Source of the DNA: Methanothrix sp. | GTDB taxonomy: Archaea; Halobacteriota; Methanosarcinia; Methanotrichales; Methanotrichaceae | Length of the DNA: 37,663 nt | Direction: 5' to 3' | NCBI GenBank assembly: GCA_003162615.1 | Contig: PMNG01000162.1 | Coordinates: forward strand, 1 to 37,663 | In this document: positions 16,658 through 24,377 of the stretch, in pieces | How positions within the stretch are numbered: position 1 is the first letter of the stretch | Layout: each line of letters starts with the position of its first letter | Notes under the pieces: model-generated | Told to the model about the DNA's origin: nothing | The model's input: the letters and a program-made list of their open reading frames with translations, nothing else | The model's database searches: none | Program-made: the position numbers and the translations under genes

Positions 16658-19482
16658 GTTTTATCATCCTGTGGTATCTCGATAGTCACTTCAGTCCCTG
16701 CGTTCACCTTGCTGGCAACGACTATACTACCTCGGTGGGCCTCCACCAGACGTTTGCAGATCGCAAGCCCTAAACCAATGCCTTTAGATTTCGTGGTGAA
16801 TAGAGGTAAAAATAGCTTGGGAATGTTTTCATTAGGTATGCCCGCTCCTTCATCTCTGATAGTCAAGACGACTGATTCTCCTTTACGGATGGCAGTTATC
16901 GTTATTTGACCTCCCTTTGGCATGGACTGGATCGAGTTGTTGACCAGGTTTACGATCACCCGTTTGATTTTTTCTGGATCGACGGTGATCTCTGGTAATC
17001 CGTTTTCTACTTCAGTAGATACTTTAACACCCTCAGGAATTTCTAAAAAATTTATCGCATTGCTGATTAGCTGATGAATGTCTGTTTCTACTAATTCGAG
17101 ATTCAGCGGTCCTGCATAACTCTGGAGATCGGATACTATCTGGTTCATATAGCTACAGCTCTTCTCGATTTCGTCGAGGATCTCGGTAATGCTGAGCTGA
17201 CTCTCTACTAGTGGAGTGTCTGCCGAAATCAACATCTCCTTGGCCAAATATACCATAGATATTACAACCTGAAGCGGGTTTCTAAGGTCATGGCCGACCA
17301 TGGTAGCCATCTCACCTAAGGTTGCCAGGCGGGCAGCTTGCTGGAGTTGTTTCGTACGCTCGTCGACCAGCTCCTTGAGGCTCTCAGAATACCGTTTGAG
17401 CGCCTCTTCATCACGTTTTCTATCGGTGATGTCCCTTGATATACTCAGAGTACTGGTCACTTTGTTCGTTTCAAGAATGGGAACAAGATAAGTTTCGTAC
17501 ACACTCATGATGCCGTGGTTCTCTTTGCCAGTGTGCTCAAACTTGCGTAATTTCCCAGTTTTCTTGCACTCGTCAATCTCCTTTTTAAATATCTCTTTGG
17601 ACTGTGTTGAAAGATATTGGTATACACTGCTCCCGATGACCTCTTTTTTCGTGAAACCCTTCGGATAGTGATTCAGGAACGAGAATCCCCCCTCCAGGTC
17701 GAGCAATGAGATATAATCAGGCAAGACACTTACAAGAGAACGCCATTTCTCTTCGCTCTCACGCAGTGCCTTCTCGATCTGCTTGCGCTCGGTAATGTCA
17801 TCGACTACCGTCAGGATCTGTATTAGCTCTCCATTATTTTCTCTAATAGCCGATAAAGTAATATTGCACCAGATCTGGCGACCGTCCTTCCTCATATAAC
17901 GTTTTTCCATCTGGTACTTGTCAATCTGCCCCGTGATCATCTGCCGAACCGGATCGAGGTTCCTGTCGAGGTCCTCGGAAAAGGTGACATCTTTATAATG
18001 CTTCTGCGGAAGCTCCTCTTTGTCATAACCCAGCATCTCCGATAAAGCCGCATTGCAGTCCTCGATAAAGCCCATCTCATTTGCGATGACAATGCCCATG
18101 CCAGCTCTATCAAAGATTGCTCTGAACCGATCCCTGCTTACTCTTAATTTTTCCTCAGCTCGCTTGCGGTCGGAAATGTCTCTCCATATGGCCAGGATAG
18201 CCTTTTTGCCTTCATAATGATCGACCAAACGAGCATGAACCTCTGCGGGTAGGAGCCTTCCATCTTTCGTCTTTTGAACAGATTCAAAAATATTAGACCC
18301 TTTATTCAAAACTTCCTTAAGTCTACCATTTACCTGACGAGCGTTCTCCCGAGAATCAATGTCTTCAGGAGTCAATTTGAGTAGTTCATCCCTTGAATAC
18401 CCGAGTCGTTTGACGGCTTCATCGTTGACTTCCTGAAAATGACCTTCAAGATCAAGTATCACAACGGCATCTGCCGCGCTATTGAACAGAACTCGGTACT
18501 TCTCTTCGCTCTCCATCAACGCCTTCTCGGTCCGCTTGTGCTCGGTTAGGTCTCTCGCAAAAACGGCAACACCAGTGATTTCCCCGTGCGAATCTCGAAC
18601 CGGGTTATGCGATATCTCGAAGTAACGCCGCGATAGAGCTTTATCTCCGGCGCACGCCTCCAATGTTAACGATTCACCACAAAGCGTCCGGTCGATGTTC
18701 ATCTGGGCGCTAATACGGTTATCGATGTTAGTATGGTAATCAAGAATGCTATGCCCGATCTCGATATCAGCACCAAATAGCGTCTTCATCACCTCAGCGT
18801 GCTGCGAGTTGAAGCTCGTGTAACGATATTTGCGGTCTACCGAGAAGATAGGCCCCTTCGAGCTTTCGATTACTGCTTTCAGCACTGCACTCTGCTGTGC
18901 TAGTTTTTCCTCAGCGTTCTTGCGTTCAGTTATATCGATGACGGCGATCCGGCATTGTCTACCGTTCGGCGAACTATCCTCGGCGGCTGTGCTCTCGATG
19001 CGGGCATAAACTGTAGGCTTACCTTCTTTTAGGAGATTCATTTCACACGTTTTCTTAAAGGAGGTCTCAAACGCCGATTTACAGAAATCATCAAAACGAG
19101 AACGGTCCTTGGGCGCGACGCACAGCTGAAAATGCCTGTTCATCAAGTTGCGCCTCTCAATGCCGAGCAGCGCGGCTCCCGCCTTGTTTACCTCCTGGAT
19201 TATTCCCTGCTGATCGATGGCGAAAAGCCCGATGGGCGCAAAGTCGTAGAGATCGGAGTACTTTGTCAAAGCATCTTCCATCTCTAGCTTGGCGCGCTTC
19301 AGCTCTTCGTTTTGCATCTCCAGTTCAATCTGATGAACCTGCAGTTCGTGAACCAGAGCCATTGCGTCTACGCCATCCGCTGTCTTGGAACCGACCGGAC
19401 CGCTTTGGCTGGCCTTCAAACGCTCCTCTGCATGGCGACGCAGGTTACCGTTCTGGTTCGATTCAGCTTTCTCCTTCTTCAT
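16636..19482 (-). CDS. Cytoplasmic sensor histidine kinase with five PAS domains
   Basis: A 948-residue kinase without membrane segments. The order is: a coiled coil (about 42-75), PAS1 (75-190), PAS2 (198-320), PAS3 (325-445), PAS4 (450-570), PAS5 (575-690), a linker coiled coil, a HisKA domain with phospho-acceptor His731 in MVGHDLRNPLQ, and HATPase_c. The ATPase domain has the N box (NLVNNS, 845-850), G1 DEGAGIP (877-883) and G2 GIGLGLAICKRLVEAHRG (901-918). 'DITERK'-type PAC endings follow each PAS. Ligands of the PAS domains (heme, flavin, redox or small metabolites) cannot be told. It forms an overlapping operon with the receiver protein. The region around it is accessory in character, with relics on both sides, so the pair may have been acquired. 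Confidence 0.95.
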   Translation of the reverse strand: MKKEKAESNQNGNLRRHAEERLKASQSGPVGSKTADGVDAMALVHELQVHQIELEMQNEELKRAKLEMEDALTKYSDLYDFAPIGLFAIDQQGIIQEVNKAGAALLGIERRNLMNRHFQLCVAPKDRSRFDDFCKSAFETSFKKTCEMNLLKEGKPTVYARIESTAAEDSSPNGRQCRIAVIDITERKNAEEKLAQQSAVLKAVIESSKGPIFSVDRKYRYTSFNSQHAEVMKTLFGADIEIGHSILDYHTNIDNRISAQMNIDRTLCGESLTLEACAGDKALSRRYFEISHNPVRDSHGEITGVAVFARDLTEHKRTEKALMESEEKYRVLFNSAADAVVILDLEGHFQEVNDEAVKRLGYSRDELLKLTPEDIDSRENARQVNGRLKEVLNKGSNIFESVQKTKDGRLLPAEVHARLVDHYEGKKAILAIWRDISDRKRAEEKLRVSRDRFRAIFDRAGMGIVIANEMGFIEDCNAALSEMLGYDKEELPQKHYKDVTFSEDLDRNLDPVRQMITGQIDKYQMEKRYMRKDGRQIWCNITLSAIRENNGELIQILTVVDDITERKQIEKALRESEEKWRSLVSVLPDYISLLDLEGGFSFLNHYPKGFTKKEVIGSSVYQYLSTQSKEIFKKEIDECKKTGKLRKFEHTGKENHGIMSVYETYLVPILETNKVTSTLSISRDITDRKRDEEALKRYSESLKELVDERTKQLQQAARLATLGEMATMVGHDLRNPLQVVISMVYLAKEMLISADTPLVESQLSITEILDEIEKSCSYMNQIVSDLQSYAGPLNLELVETDIHQLISNAINFLEIPEGVKVSTEVENGLPEITVDPEKIKRVIVNLVNNSIQSMPKGGQITITAIRKGESVVLTIRDEGAGIPNENIPKLFLPLFTTKSKGIGLGLAICKRLVEAHRGSIVVASKVNAGTEVTIEIPQDDKTWTRNLY

Positions 19483-19564
19483 AATCCTCTTGCGATCTTA
19501 AGGACTGCTAATTGCGATACGCGATGAACTTCTATGGCTAAGGAGATCAGGTGCTTGCAAAGAG

Positions 19565-19757
19565 CCCTCTCCTAGCTCCGTGATCCTGACTGAGGCTGCG
19601 TCCCGGTTTAATCTCTACAAGGATATCCAGGTCGCTTTCGAGCCGGGCTTTTCCTCTGGCCACGGAACCGATGAACCCGAAGGTTACGGGCACCATGATT
19701 GGTGGCTATGGCCAGAATCTCCTGGCGCTTGGATTTCAGCAACTATTCAATTTTCAT
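19565..19757 (-). pseudogene. MNT-type minimal nucleotidyltransferase relic
   Basis: On the minus strand from an ATG at 19757 the frame reads MKIE, a TAG, then LLKSKRQEILAIATNHGARNLRV. After a one-base slip it continues GSVARGKARLESDLDILVEI and then KPGRSL. This is the classic MNT pattern G-S-x-A-R-G...S-D-x-D-I-L-V, in which the two Asp residues bind metal. Such proteins are antitoxins of HEPN-MNT modules or orphan nucleotidyltransferases. The nonsense codon, the frameshift and the loss of the C-terminal half make it a relic. No HEPN partner is visible. It lies directly upstream of the kinase gene. Confidence 0.6.
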
Positions 19758-19782
19758 GGGCATATCTTGTTGGACTCTGCAG

Positions 19783-19939
19783 TATAATAAAACGCACAGA
19801 AATTTAAAAGTATTCGTTTCCGGCTGGGCAGGATTACATTGATCCAACTATCGAGGACTTGGAGGCGCTGGCGGCGAGGTTTTGTCCGATTATGCGTGTT
19901 GCGTAACAGGATATTTCGACAACCTGGATGAACTGCATC
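19783..19939 (+). repeat. Repeat copy B: 39-nt leader plus degraded rpiA 3' tail
   Basis: Bases 19783-19821 match 21601-21639 with one mismatch and contain a TATA-like TTTAAAAG. The sequence that follows translates as AGQDYIDPTIEDLEALAARF, then, after a frame change, GYFDNLDELH. It thus resembles the last 45 codons of rpiA (VDPAALAAKL and HGIFDNLDELHL). It is more decayed than copy C. Confidence 0.7.
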
Positions 19940-20229
19940 GCGTCAGTCTTTAAGAGAAGGCCTTGGGCCTCACTATATCAAAATATTTCAATATTATGGA
20001 TTACCCCTCTTCAAAATCTCTTTTAAATAAAGGTTTAGTTGCCAAAAGAACTTCCCCTCAGTGCAATGATTCTGCTTGCACTCATTGTCACTTCTAGTCA
20101 GGCACTCCGGGCGCACACACGCGCGCGGGTCCGGTGCATCGGTTGGCAGTTTTGGGCTGCAGGCAATTCGCTGCTCGAAGCCTCGAGCTAGATATATAAA
20201 CTCGCGATGTAAAAGATCTTGGTGACAGG
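19940..20229. other. Spacer upstream of a toxin-antitoxin operon
   Basis: No gene. It contains an inverted repeat AGTGCAA (20060-20066) / TTGCACT (20076-20082) with a nine-base loop, a 17-base alternating purine-pyrimidine tract GCGCACACACGCGCGCG at 20111-20127, and the TATA box of the toxin-antitoxin operon. Confidence 0.5.
20191..20200 (+). promoter_or_regulatory. TATA box of the AF2212-like/PIN toxin-antitoxin operon
   Basis: GATATATAAA is centred about 34 bases before the antitoxin ATG at 20230. Transcription would start near 20220, giving a leader of only about ten bases that begins at or just upstream of a GGTGA (20221-20225), a possible ribosome binding site. Confidence 0.6.
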
Positions 20230-20406
20230 ATGATCGTAAAGGCCAGACACAAAAACAATGTTCTGAAGCCTCTTGACAAGCTGGACCTGAAGAAAGGTGA
20301 AGAGGTGGACATCGAATTAAAGGGAAAAAGCCTCTTCGTTCGCCTGAAAGGATGGAAGATAGACTCTCAATCCCTAAAGGATGAGTTGAGAGAGATCAAT
20401 GGCTAG
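20230..20406 (+). CDS. AF2212-like small antitoxin
   Basis: A 58-residue ATG-initiated frame (MIVKARHKNNVLKPLDKLDL, then KKGEEVDIELKGK). The 'x-V-L-K-P-L-D-x-L-D-L-K-x-G-E-x-V-x-I' pattern is that of AF2212/DUF104-type antitoxins, which form a short beta-sheet N-terminus and a helix that wraps the toxin. The C-terminal half (SQSLKDELREING) would be the toxin-binding helix. Its stop overlaps the start of the PIN-domain gene by eight bases, the standard layout of a VapBC-like operon. Antitoxin and toxin are translated together, and the pair probably autoregulates through the operator region upstream. Confidence 0.8.
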   Translation: MIVKARHKNNVLKPLDKLDLKKGEEVDIELKGKSLFVRLKGWKIDSQSLKDELREING

Positions 20407-20776
20407 ATTTTTTGGGATACTTACGCGCTTATCGAGCTTCTCCAGGGAAACCCTAACTACGAGGGCTATTTCTCAGGCAGATCTTGTTACTACCGAATTT
20501 AACGTTCTTGAGCTGACGTATGCTTTGTTTAGGGATTTCGGACGCGATGAGGCTGCAAATGTTATCACCTTTATAAGATTCAAGATCGAGATTGTGCCTA
20601 CAGAGGACTCGGACTACCTGAATGCTTCCGAGTTCATGCCGTCCGCAAATCGGACCGGAAAGAAGCTCTCCCTTGTTGAGGCCCTTGGATATTCATATTC
20701 GAGAAAGCTCGGAATAAAATTTCTAACCGGAGACAAAGAGTTCATCGAGATGGAAAACGTAGAGTACGTTAAGTAG
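20399..20776 (+). pseudogene. PIN-domain (VapC-like) toxin with internally frameshifted N-terminus
   Basis: From residue about 30 onward this is a clear PIN-domain RNase: DLVTTEFNVLELTYAL, IEIVPTEDSDYLNA and GIKFLTGDKEFIEMENVEYVK. The N-terminus in the ATG frame (MARFFGILTRLSSFSR...) is not PIN-like. The neighbouring frame between about 20413 and 20472 reads WDTYALIELLQGNPNYEGY, the expected first strand and helix with the catalytic Asp. Loss of one T in the run at 20408-20413 and gain of one base near 20471 explain the pattern. The encoded protein therefore lacks the first catalytic Asp, and a later position usually occupied by Asp is Glu (SLVEALGY). The toxin is probably inactive, unless the indels are sequencing errors. 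Confidence 0.75.
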
Positions 20777-20797
20777 GGAACCAGAGGAGTTCTCAGT

Positions 20798-21592
20798 ATG
20801 TCGCTTTTCGCTCAACAACTGAATACCAACTCATCGGATCGAGGTACCATAGTTTTTTTGCATGGCGGCGGAATAAGCGGCTGGTCATGGCGTCCGGTGG
20901 CCGAGCTTTTGACAGAATATGAAAGCCTGATTGTTGATTTGCCCGGACAAGGGCAAAGTATTGGAATCGGGCCGTTCACTATGAAACTGGCTGCCAATGA
21001 GGTTTCAAAAATTATCGATGAGCGAACTTCTGGAGGTGCGCATGTCGTCGGGCTATCGCTAGGCGCGCAGGTTATAATCCAATTGATGGCCATGAATCCG
21101 GAAATCATCAAAAGCGCTTTTGTGAGCGGCTGTTCCGTGAGGCCGATTCCGATACTCGGCAATTATTATTTCTTGAGAACATTATTCAGCGCCTACGCGC
21201 CATTCAAGAACATACGCTGGCTGGTCCAGATGAACGCCCGTGCCATGGGAGTGCCAGAAGCATACGAAAACGATTTTGCGAAAGACACTCGTTTGATGGT
21301 TCCGGCGAGCCTTGCCCGCATAGTTGCCATAAGTCAATCTTTCATAATTCCGAAGGAGTTGAAAGGAGTTTCAACACGCACGTTCATTGCCTTTGGTGAA
21401 AAAGAATTGGATTCAGTTAAAAAATCGGCAATCGATCTGACCCAGGCGCTGCCGAATTCAACCGCTTACAAGGTTATCGGTAGAAACCATGCTTGGCCAA
21501 TCCAATATCCGCAACTCTGCGCCGATGCCATTCGCGCATTTTTGAGCGGCGGCGTTATCCCGGAACAATTTGTCAGGTATGACGGCAATTAA
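20798..21592 (+). CDS. Alpha/beta hydrolase
   Basis: A 264-residue single-domain hydrolase. The oxyanion-hole segment FLHGGGISGWSW, the nucleophile elbow GLSLGA with Ser87, a late acidic residue in AFGEKELD (E203 or D205) and His231 in GRNHAW complete the catalytic triad. It resembles bacterial-type esterases and C-C bond hydrolases of the MhpC/BioH kind; the substrate cannot be given. There is no signal peptide, so it is cytoplasmic. It follows the PIN relic by 21 bases on the same strand but is not functionally linked to it. The location in an accessory region, between two rpiA-tail repeats, suggests horizontal acquisition. Confidence 0.88.
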   Translation: MSLFAQQLNTNSSDRGTIVFLHGGGISGWSWRPVAELLTEYESLIVDLPGQGQSIGIGPFTMKLAANEVSKIIDERTSGGAHVVGLSLGAQVIIQLMAMNPEIIKSAFVSGCSVRPIPILGNYYFLRTLFSAYAPFKNIRWLVQMNARAMGVPEAYENDFAKDTRLMVPASLARIVAISQSFIIPKELKGVSTRTFIAFGEKELDSVKKSAIDLTQALPNSTAYKVIGRNHAWPIQYPQLCADAIRAFLSGGVIPEQFVRYDGN

Positions 21593-21600
21593 ACAATAAC

Positions 21601-21803
21601 TATAATAAAACGCACGGAAATTTAAAAGTATTCGTTTCCAGGATGGGCGGGAATACATTGGTCCGACCATCGATGACTCGGAGACGCTGCGGCAAGGCTT
21701 TGCTCGAATTTCCGGACTGTTGGAGCACGGGATATTCGACAACCTGGACGAGCTGCATCTGGAAAGAGCGGGCGAAGTGGAGATAATCAGGAGGAAGGGG
21801 TGA
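21601..21803 (+). repeat. Repeat copy C: 39-nt leader plus rpiA 3' tail
   Basis: The leader matches copy B (one mismatch in 39). From about 21640 an open frame reads DGREYIGPTIDDSETLRQGF, then ARISGLLEHGIFDNLDEL and HLERAGEVEIIRRKG before a TGA at 21801-21803. That is close to the rpiA tail (IPGLVEHGIFDNLDELHL), and it keeps a C-terminal ending that the main rpiA gene has lost through a frameshift. DNA similarity to rpiA is strongest over 21714-21762 (GAGCACGGGATATTCGACAA in both). No start codon or catalytic domain is present, so it cannot be a functional gene. Confidence 0.75.
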
Positions 21804-21924
21804 AAATGGGGGCCTCTCCCATGAAGGCTCATGTCTCTTGTATGATGGAACTGAGAGAAAACTCTTGAATAGTCTAGAAATCGGGTATTGCAGCGTCATT
21901 TTGGACGCATTTGAAGGAAAAATT

Positions 21925-22656
21925 ATGGATGTCACGATCCTTTACCGTATGGTTAAAGCCACCGCGGAATCCGCTTCGAAAGCGCTGGACCCTTGCATTG
22001 GTTCGAGCCATAATTTCTATGATTACGGCGGCTATCCAGTTTATATAGAACGGTATAACATGTACCAGCATCTAACTGTCGAGCTCTTTGGTGGTGAAGC
22101 GCAAGCGCTCTTCCCCCAATTGCTTCCAGGGTCCTGGAAAGATCCATCTGAAGAGAATGGCAGAATGTGGCGCACACATTTGGAGAACGTTGCAGTGCGT
22201 CTTGGCGATCTTGAAGCTTACTTGAGATCGAAACTAGGCGACACAGATCGACGTGTACAATCAGTTGTCGACTTGGTTGAAGCTCATCTCCGTCCATCGA
22301 TCTTCAAAGTTCCGGACAAAGAAAGAGAAATTCAAGATATTCTTGAGACTATATTTCATGTTAGGGATCTTCCATACCTTCGAGAGAAAGTGCATATCAC
22401 GTATTCTTCAAAGACATATGTGCCTGACTTCACGTTTGACTCCTTGAATTTGGCTGTAGAAGTTAAGCTCTGCAATCGAGAAAGTAGGAAAAAAGAGCTC
22501 ATTGATGAAATCAATGCTGATATCATCGCATATCAAACGAAATACGAGAGTCTCATCTTTATCATCTATGATCTTGGATTCATTCGAGATGTGGCTCAGT
22601 TCAGTGCGGACATTGAGAAAAATCCCAACGTCTATTCAATTGTTATCAAGAAATAA
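21925..22656 (+). CDS. PD-(D/E)XK nuclease-like protein with DpnII/MboI-type C-terminal domain
   Basis: About 243 residues. The C-terminal part reads HITYSSKTYVPDFTFDSLNL followed by AVEVKL, a canonical PD...ExK nuclease core, then ELIDEINADIIAYQTKYES, LIFIIYDLGFI. This order (nuclease core, then a helix with 'I-x-A-D-I-x-x-Y' and an 'F-I-I-Y-D' strand) is that of the REase_DpnII-MboI domain. The N-terminal half is helical and carries no motif I know. The ATG at 21925, with GAAGG eight bases upstream, is preferred to a TTG at 21838. There is no DNA methyltransferase next to it, unlike a normal restriction system. A stand-alone defence or abortive-infection nuclease is possible; function is inference. 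Confidence 0.7.
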   Translation: MDVTILYRMVKATAESASKALDPCIGSSHNFYDYGGYPVYIERYNMYQHLTVELFGGEAQALFPQLLPGSWKDPSEENGRMWRTHLENVAVRLGDLEAYLRSKLGDTDRRVQSVVDLVEAHLRPSIFKVPDKEREIQDILETIFHVRDLPYLREKVHITYSSKTYVPDFTFDSLNLAVEVKLCNRESRKKELIDEINADIIAYQTKYESLIFIIYDLGFIRDVAQFSADIEKNPNVYSIVIKK

Positions 22657-22674
22657 AATGTCGATTATAAAGTA

Positions 22675-22866
22675 TCACATCTGGGCCTCTTCTTCGAACC
22701 TTTTGAACTCTTCCCTGGACCCTTCTCCGAAGGCACTGCAGAATTTTGCGATATCAAACCTTTCCACCTTTAGCCTCAGCCTCTCCCCTTCTTTGAAATC
22801 CACCTTTTCTAGAGGTTTGAGAACTCCGCCTTCATAAACGCATTCAATGGACTTAGAAGCACGCAT
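22675..22866 (-). CDS. DUF104 / AF2212-type antitoxin, orphan
   Basis: A 63-residue protein: MRASKSIECVYEGGVLKPLE, KVDFKEGERLRLKVERFD. The pattern 'I-x-x-V-Y-E-x-G-V-L-K-P-L-E-x-V-D-x-x-E-G-E-x-L-x-L-x-V' is the textbook DUF104 signature. The rest (EEFKRFEEEAQM) would be the toxin-binding helix. The usual PIN toxin would follow on the minus strand at lower coordinates, but there the convergent nuclease gene ends only 18 bases away, so the toxin is missing. It may neutralise a toxin in trans or be a leftover. Confidence 0.85.
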   Translation of the reverse strand: MRASKSIECVYEGGVLKPLEKVDFKEGERLRLKVERFDIAKFCSAFGEGSREEFKRFEEEAQM

Positions 22867-22939
22867 TATCCTAGCTCCATCTAAGATTATCTAGTACCCT
22901 TTAATATTCAATCTTGCCGTTAGATTTCAGAATTTGTAG

Positions 22940-23143
22940 TTAGCATTGCATGACGCAGTAAATGCCGTACGCGATCAGGTACCAAGGGATCAGCATCGGA
23001 ATGGGTGGGTTGCAGACCCTGTGCCAAATGCCAATCAATCCCAATCGCCCCGGCTGCGATCACGATCCAGCCGACGAAGCGATGCAGCGCAATTCGCTGC
23101 CGCCCACTACCAGCCCGACCAAGCCGCCCGACCAAGGGCACAT
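22940..23143 (-). pseudogene. Small two-span membrane protein, frameshifted
   Basis: On the minus strand from an ATG at 23143 one frame reads MCPWSGGLVGLVVGGSELRC. A second gives GWIVIAAGAIGI, and a third, after a slip near 23035, reads GIWHRVCNPPIPMLIPWYLI and then AYGIYCVMQC to a TAA. Joined they make a protein of about 68 residues with two hydrophobic helices separated by a short polar loop. I do not recognise the family. At least two frame changes make it a probable relic. The remainder of the gap up to mtnA shows nothing else that I can support. Confidence 0.4.
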
Positions 23144-23276
23144 GCCCACGCCTCCCTCATGCATAGAATCTTTGATAACATTGGATTAGCAGCACCAGGG
23201 CCCTCTTCAGCGAGGCGAAGATATTGAGTCGGCAGGAAGCAAAAATAATAATAGCAGCATGTGAAATCAGGCGAAG

Positions 23277-24305
23277 ATGATTTTGACCTTGAGCATGTGC
23301 GAGTCCAGGACCATCTGGTGGGACGACGGCCTGTGGCTGATCGATCAGACCAGGCTTCCAGTTGAGCTCCGGCCGATCAAGATTGAGAGCGTGAAGAATC
23401 TGATCGAAGCCATAACAAGCCTTCGAGTCAGGGGTGCTCCGGCTCTGGGCGCTGCCGGAGCTTACGGTATCGCCCTGGCGGCCCGGCTCTCGTTTACTGA
23501 TAATTCATTCCAGCTTTTGCAAGAGCTGGAGATGGCTGGTGAAATCATCAAGAAGTCCAGGCCAACAGCGGTAAACCTCTCCTGGGGGGTGGACAGAGCT
23601 CTGAGGTCGGTGGTGGTCCAGGATACGGCCGAGGGAATTAGGGAGGCTGCACTTCGCGAAGCAGAGCTCATCGCCGATGAGGACATCGCCATCAACAAGT
23701 CACTGGGCAGGAGAGGAGCACTTCTCCTGGACGACGGAGACAGTGTCCTGACACACTGCAACGCAGGCAGACTGGCCTGCGTGGGCTGGGGAACGGCCCT
23801 AGGGGTCATCCGGTCTGCGGTCGATGCTGGCAAAGAGATTCACGTGTATGCTTGCGAGACCAGGCCCCTGAATCAGGGATCAAGGCTGACTGCCTGGGAG
23901 CTGGTCCATGAGGGCATCGAAGTGACCCTGATCTGCGAAAGCGCCTCGGGAAGCCTCATGAGAAAGGGAAGGATCGATAAGGCAATCGTAGGCGCTGACA
24001 GGATAACAAAAGACGCTGTCTTCAACAAGATAGGAACTTACAATCATGCTGTCCTGGCCAAAGCCCACAAGCTGCCTTTCTATGTCGCGGCCCCTCTGTC
24101 CACCTTCGACCTTGGGCACTGTGAGGCTGATATCACCATTGAAGAAAGAGGATCTGAGGAGCTGTGTTCGGTTGGAGGAGTCCAGCTTGCTCCGACGGGC
24201 GTAGACACATACAACCCTGCCTTTGACGCGACGCCGCTTAATCTTGTAACGGCGCTGATTACTGAGAAGGGCATCTTCAGGCCACCACTGATGCCGTCGG
24301 TGTGA
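23277..24305 (+). CDS. mtnA: S-methyl-5-thioribose-1-phosphate isomerase
   Basis: MtnA converts 5-methylthioribose-1-phosphate to the ribulose form in salvage of methylthioadenosine, the by-product of S-adenosylmethionine use. Key features are RGAPALGAAGAYG (52-64), catalytic Cys161 in THCNAG, ETRPLNQGSRLTAWEL (194-209) and catalytic Asp241 in VGADRI. The C-terminal part (NKIGTYNHAVLAKAHKLPFY) is complete. The length of 342 residues is normal. The ATG at 23277 is used; an ATG at 23295 would also be possible, and neither has a strong ribosome binding site. Its substrate would be supplied by the methylthionucleoside phosphorylase at 8840-9589. MtnA homologues can also act as ribose-1,5-bisphosphate isomerases, but the THCNAG context is compatible with both. 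Confidence 0.92.
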   Translation: MILTLSMCESRTIWWDDGLWLIDQTRLPVELRPIKIESVKNLIEAITSLRVRGAPALGAAGAYGIALAARLSFTDNSFQLLQELEMAGEIIKKSRPTAVNLSWGVDRALRSVVVQDTAEGIREAALREAELIADEDIAINKSLGRRGALLLDDGDSVLTHCNAGRLACVGWGTALGVIRSAVDAGKEIHVYACETRPLNQGSRLTAWELVHEGIEVTLICESASGSLMRKGRIDKAIVGADRITKDAVFNKIGTYNHAVLAKAHKLPFYVAAPLSTFDLGHCEADITIEERGSEELCSVGGVQLAPTGVDTYNPAFDATPLNLVTALITEKGIFRPPLMPSV

Positions 24306-24377
24306 TGGACGATTCTGGTTTCCGATACTGGCGTTCCGATCAATCGATCAAGGAGATAAGGTAGCGCAAGTCTCTGG

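Noticed and set aside
23160..23230. Minus-strand segment LKRALVLLIQCYQRF, resembling the start of YidD
   Set aside because: It is only 17 residues long and ends at a stop; no YidD cysteine motif follows, so the likeness is probably chance.
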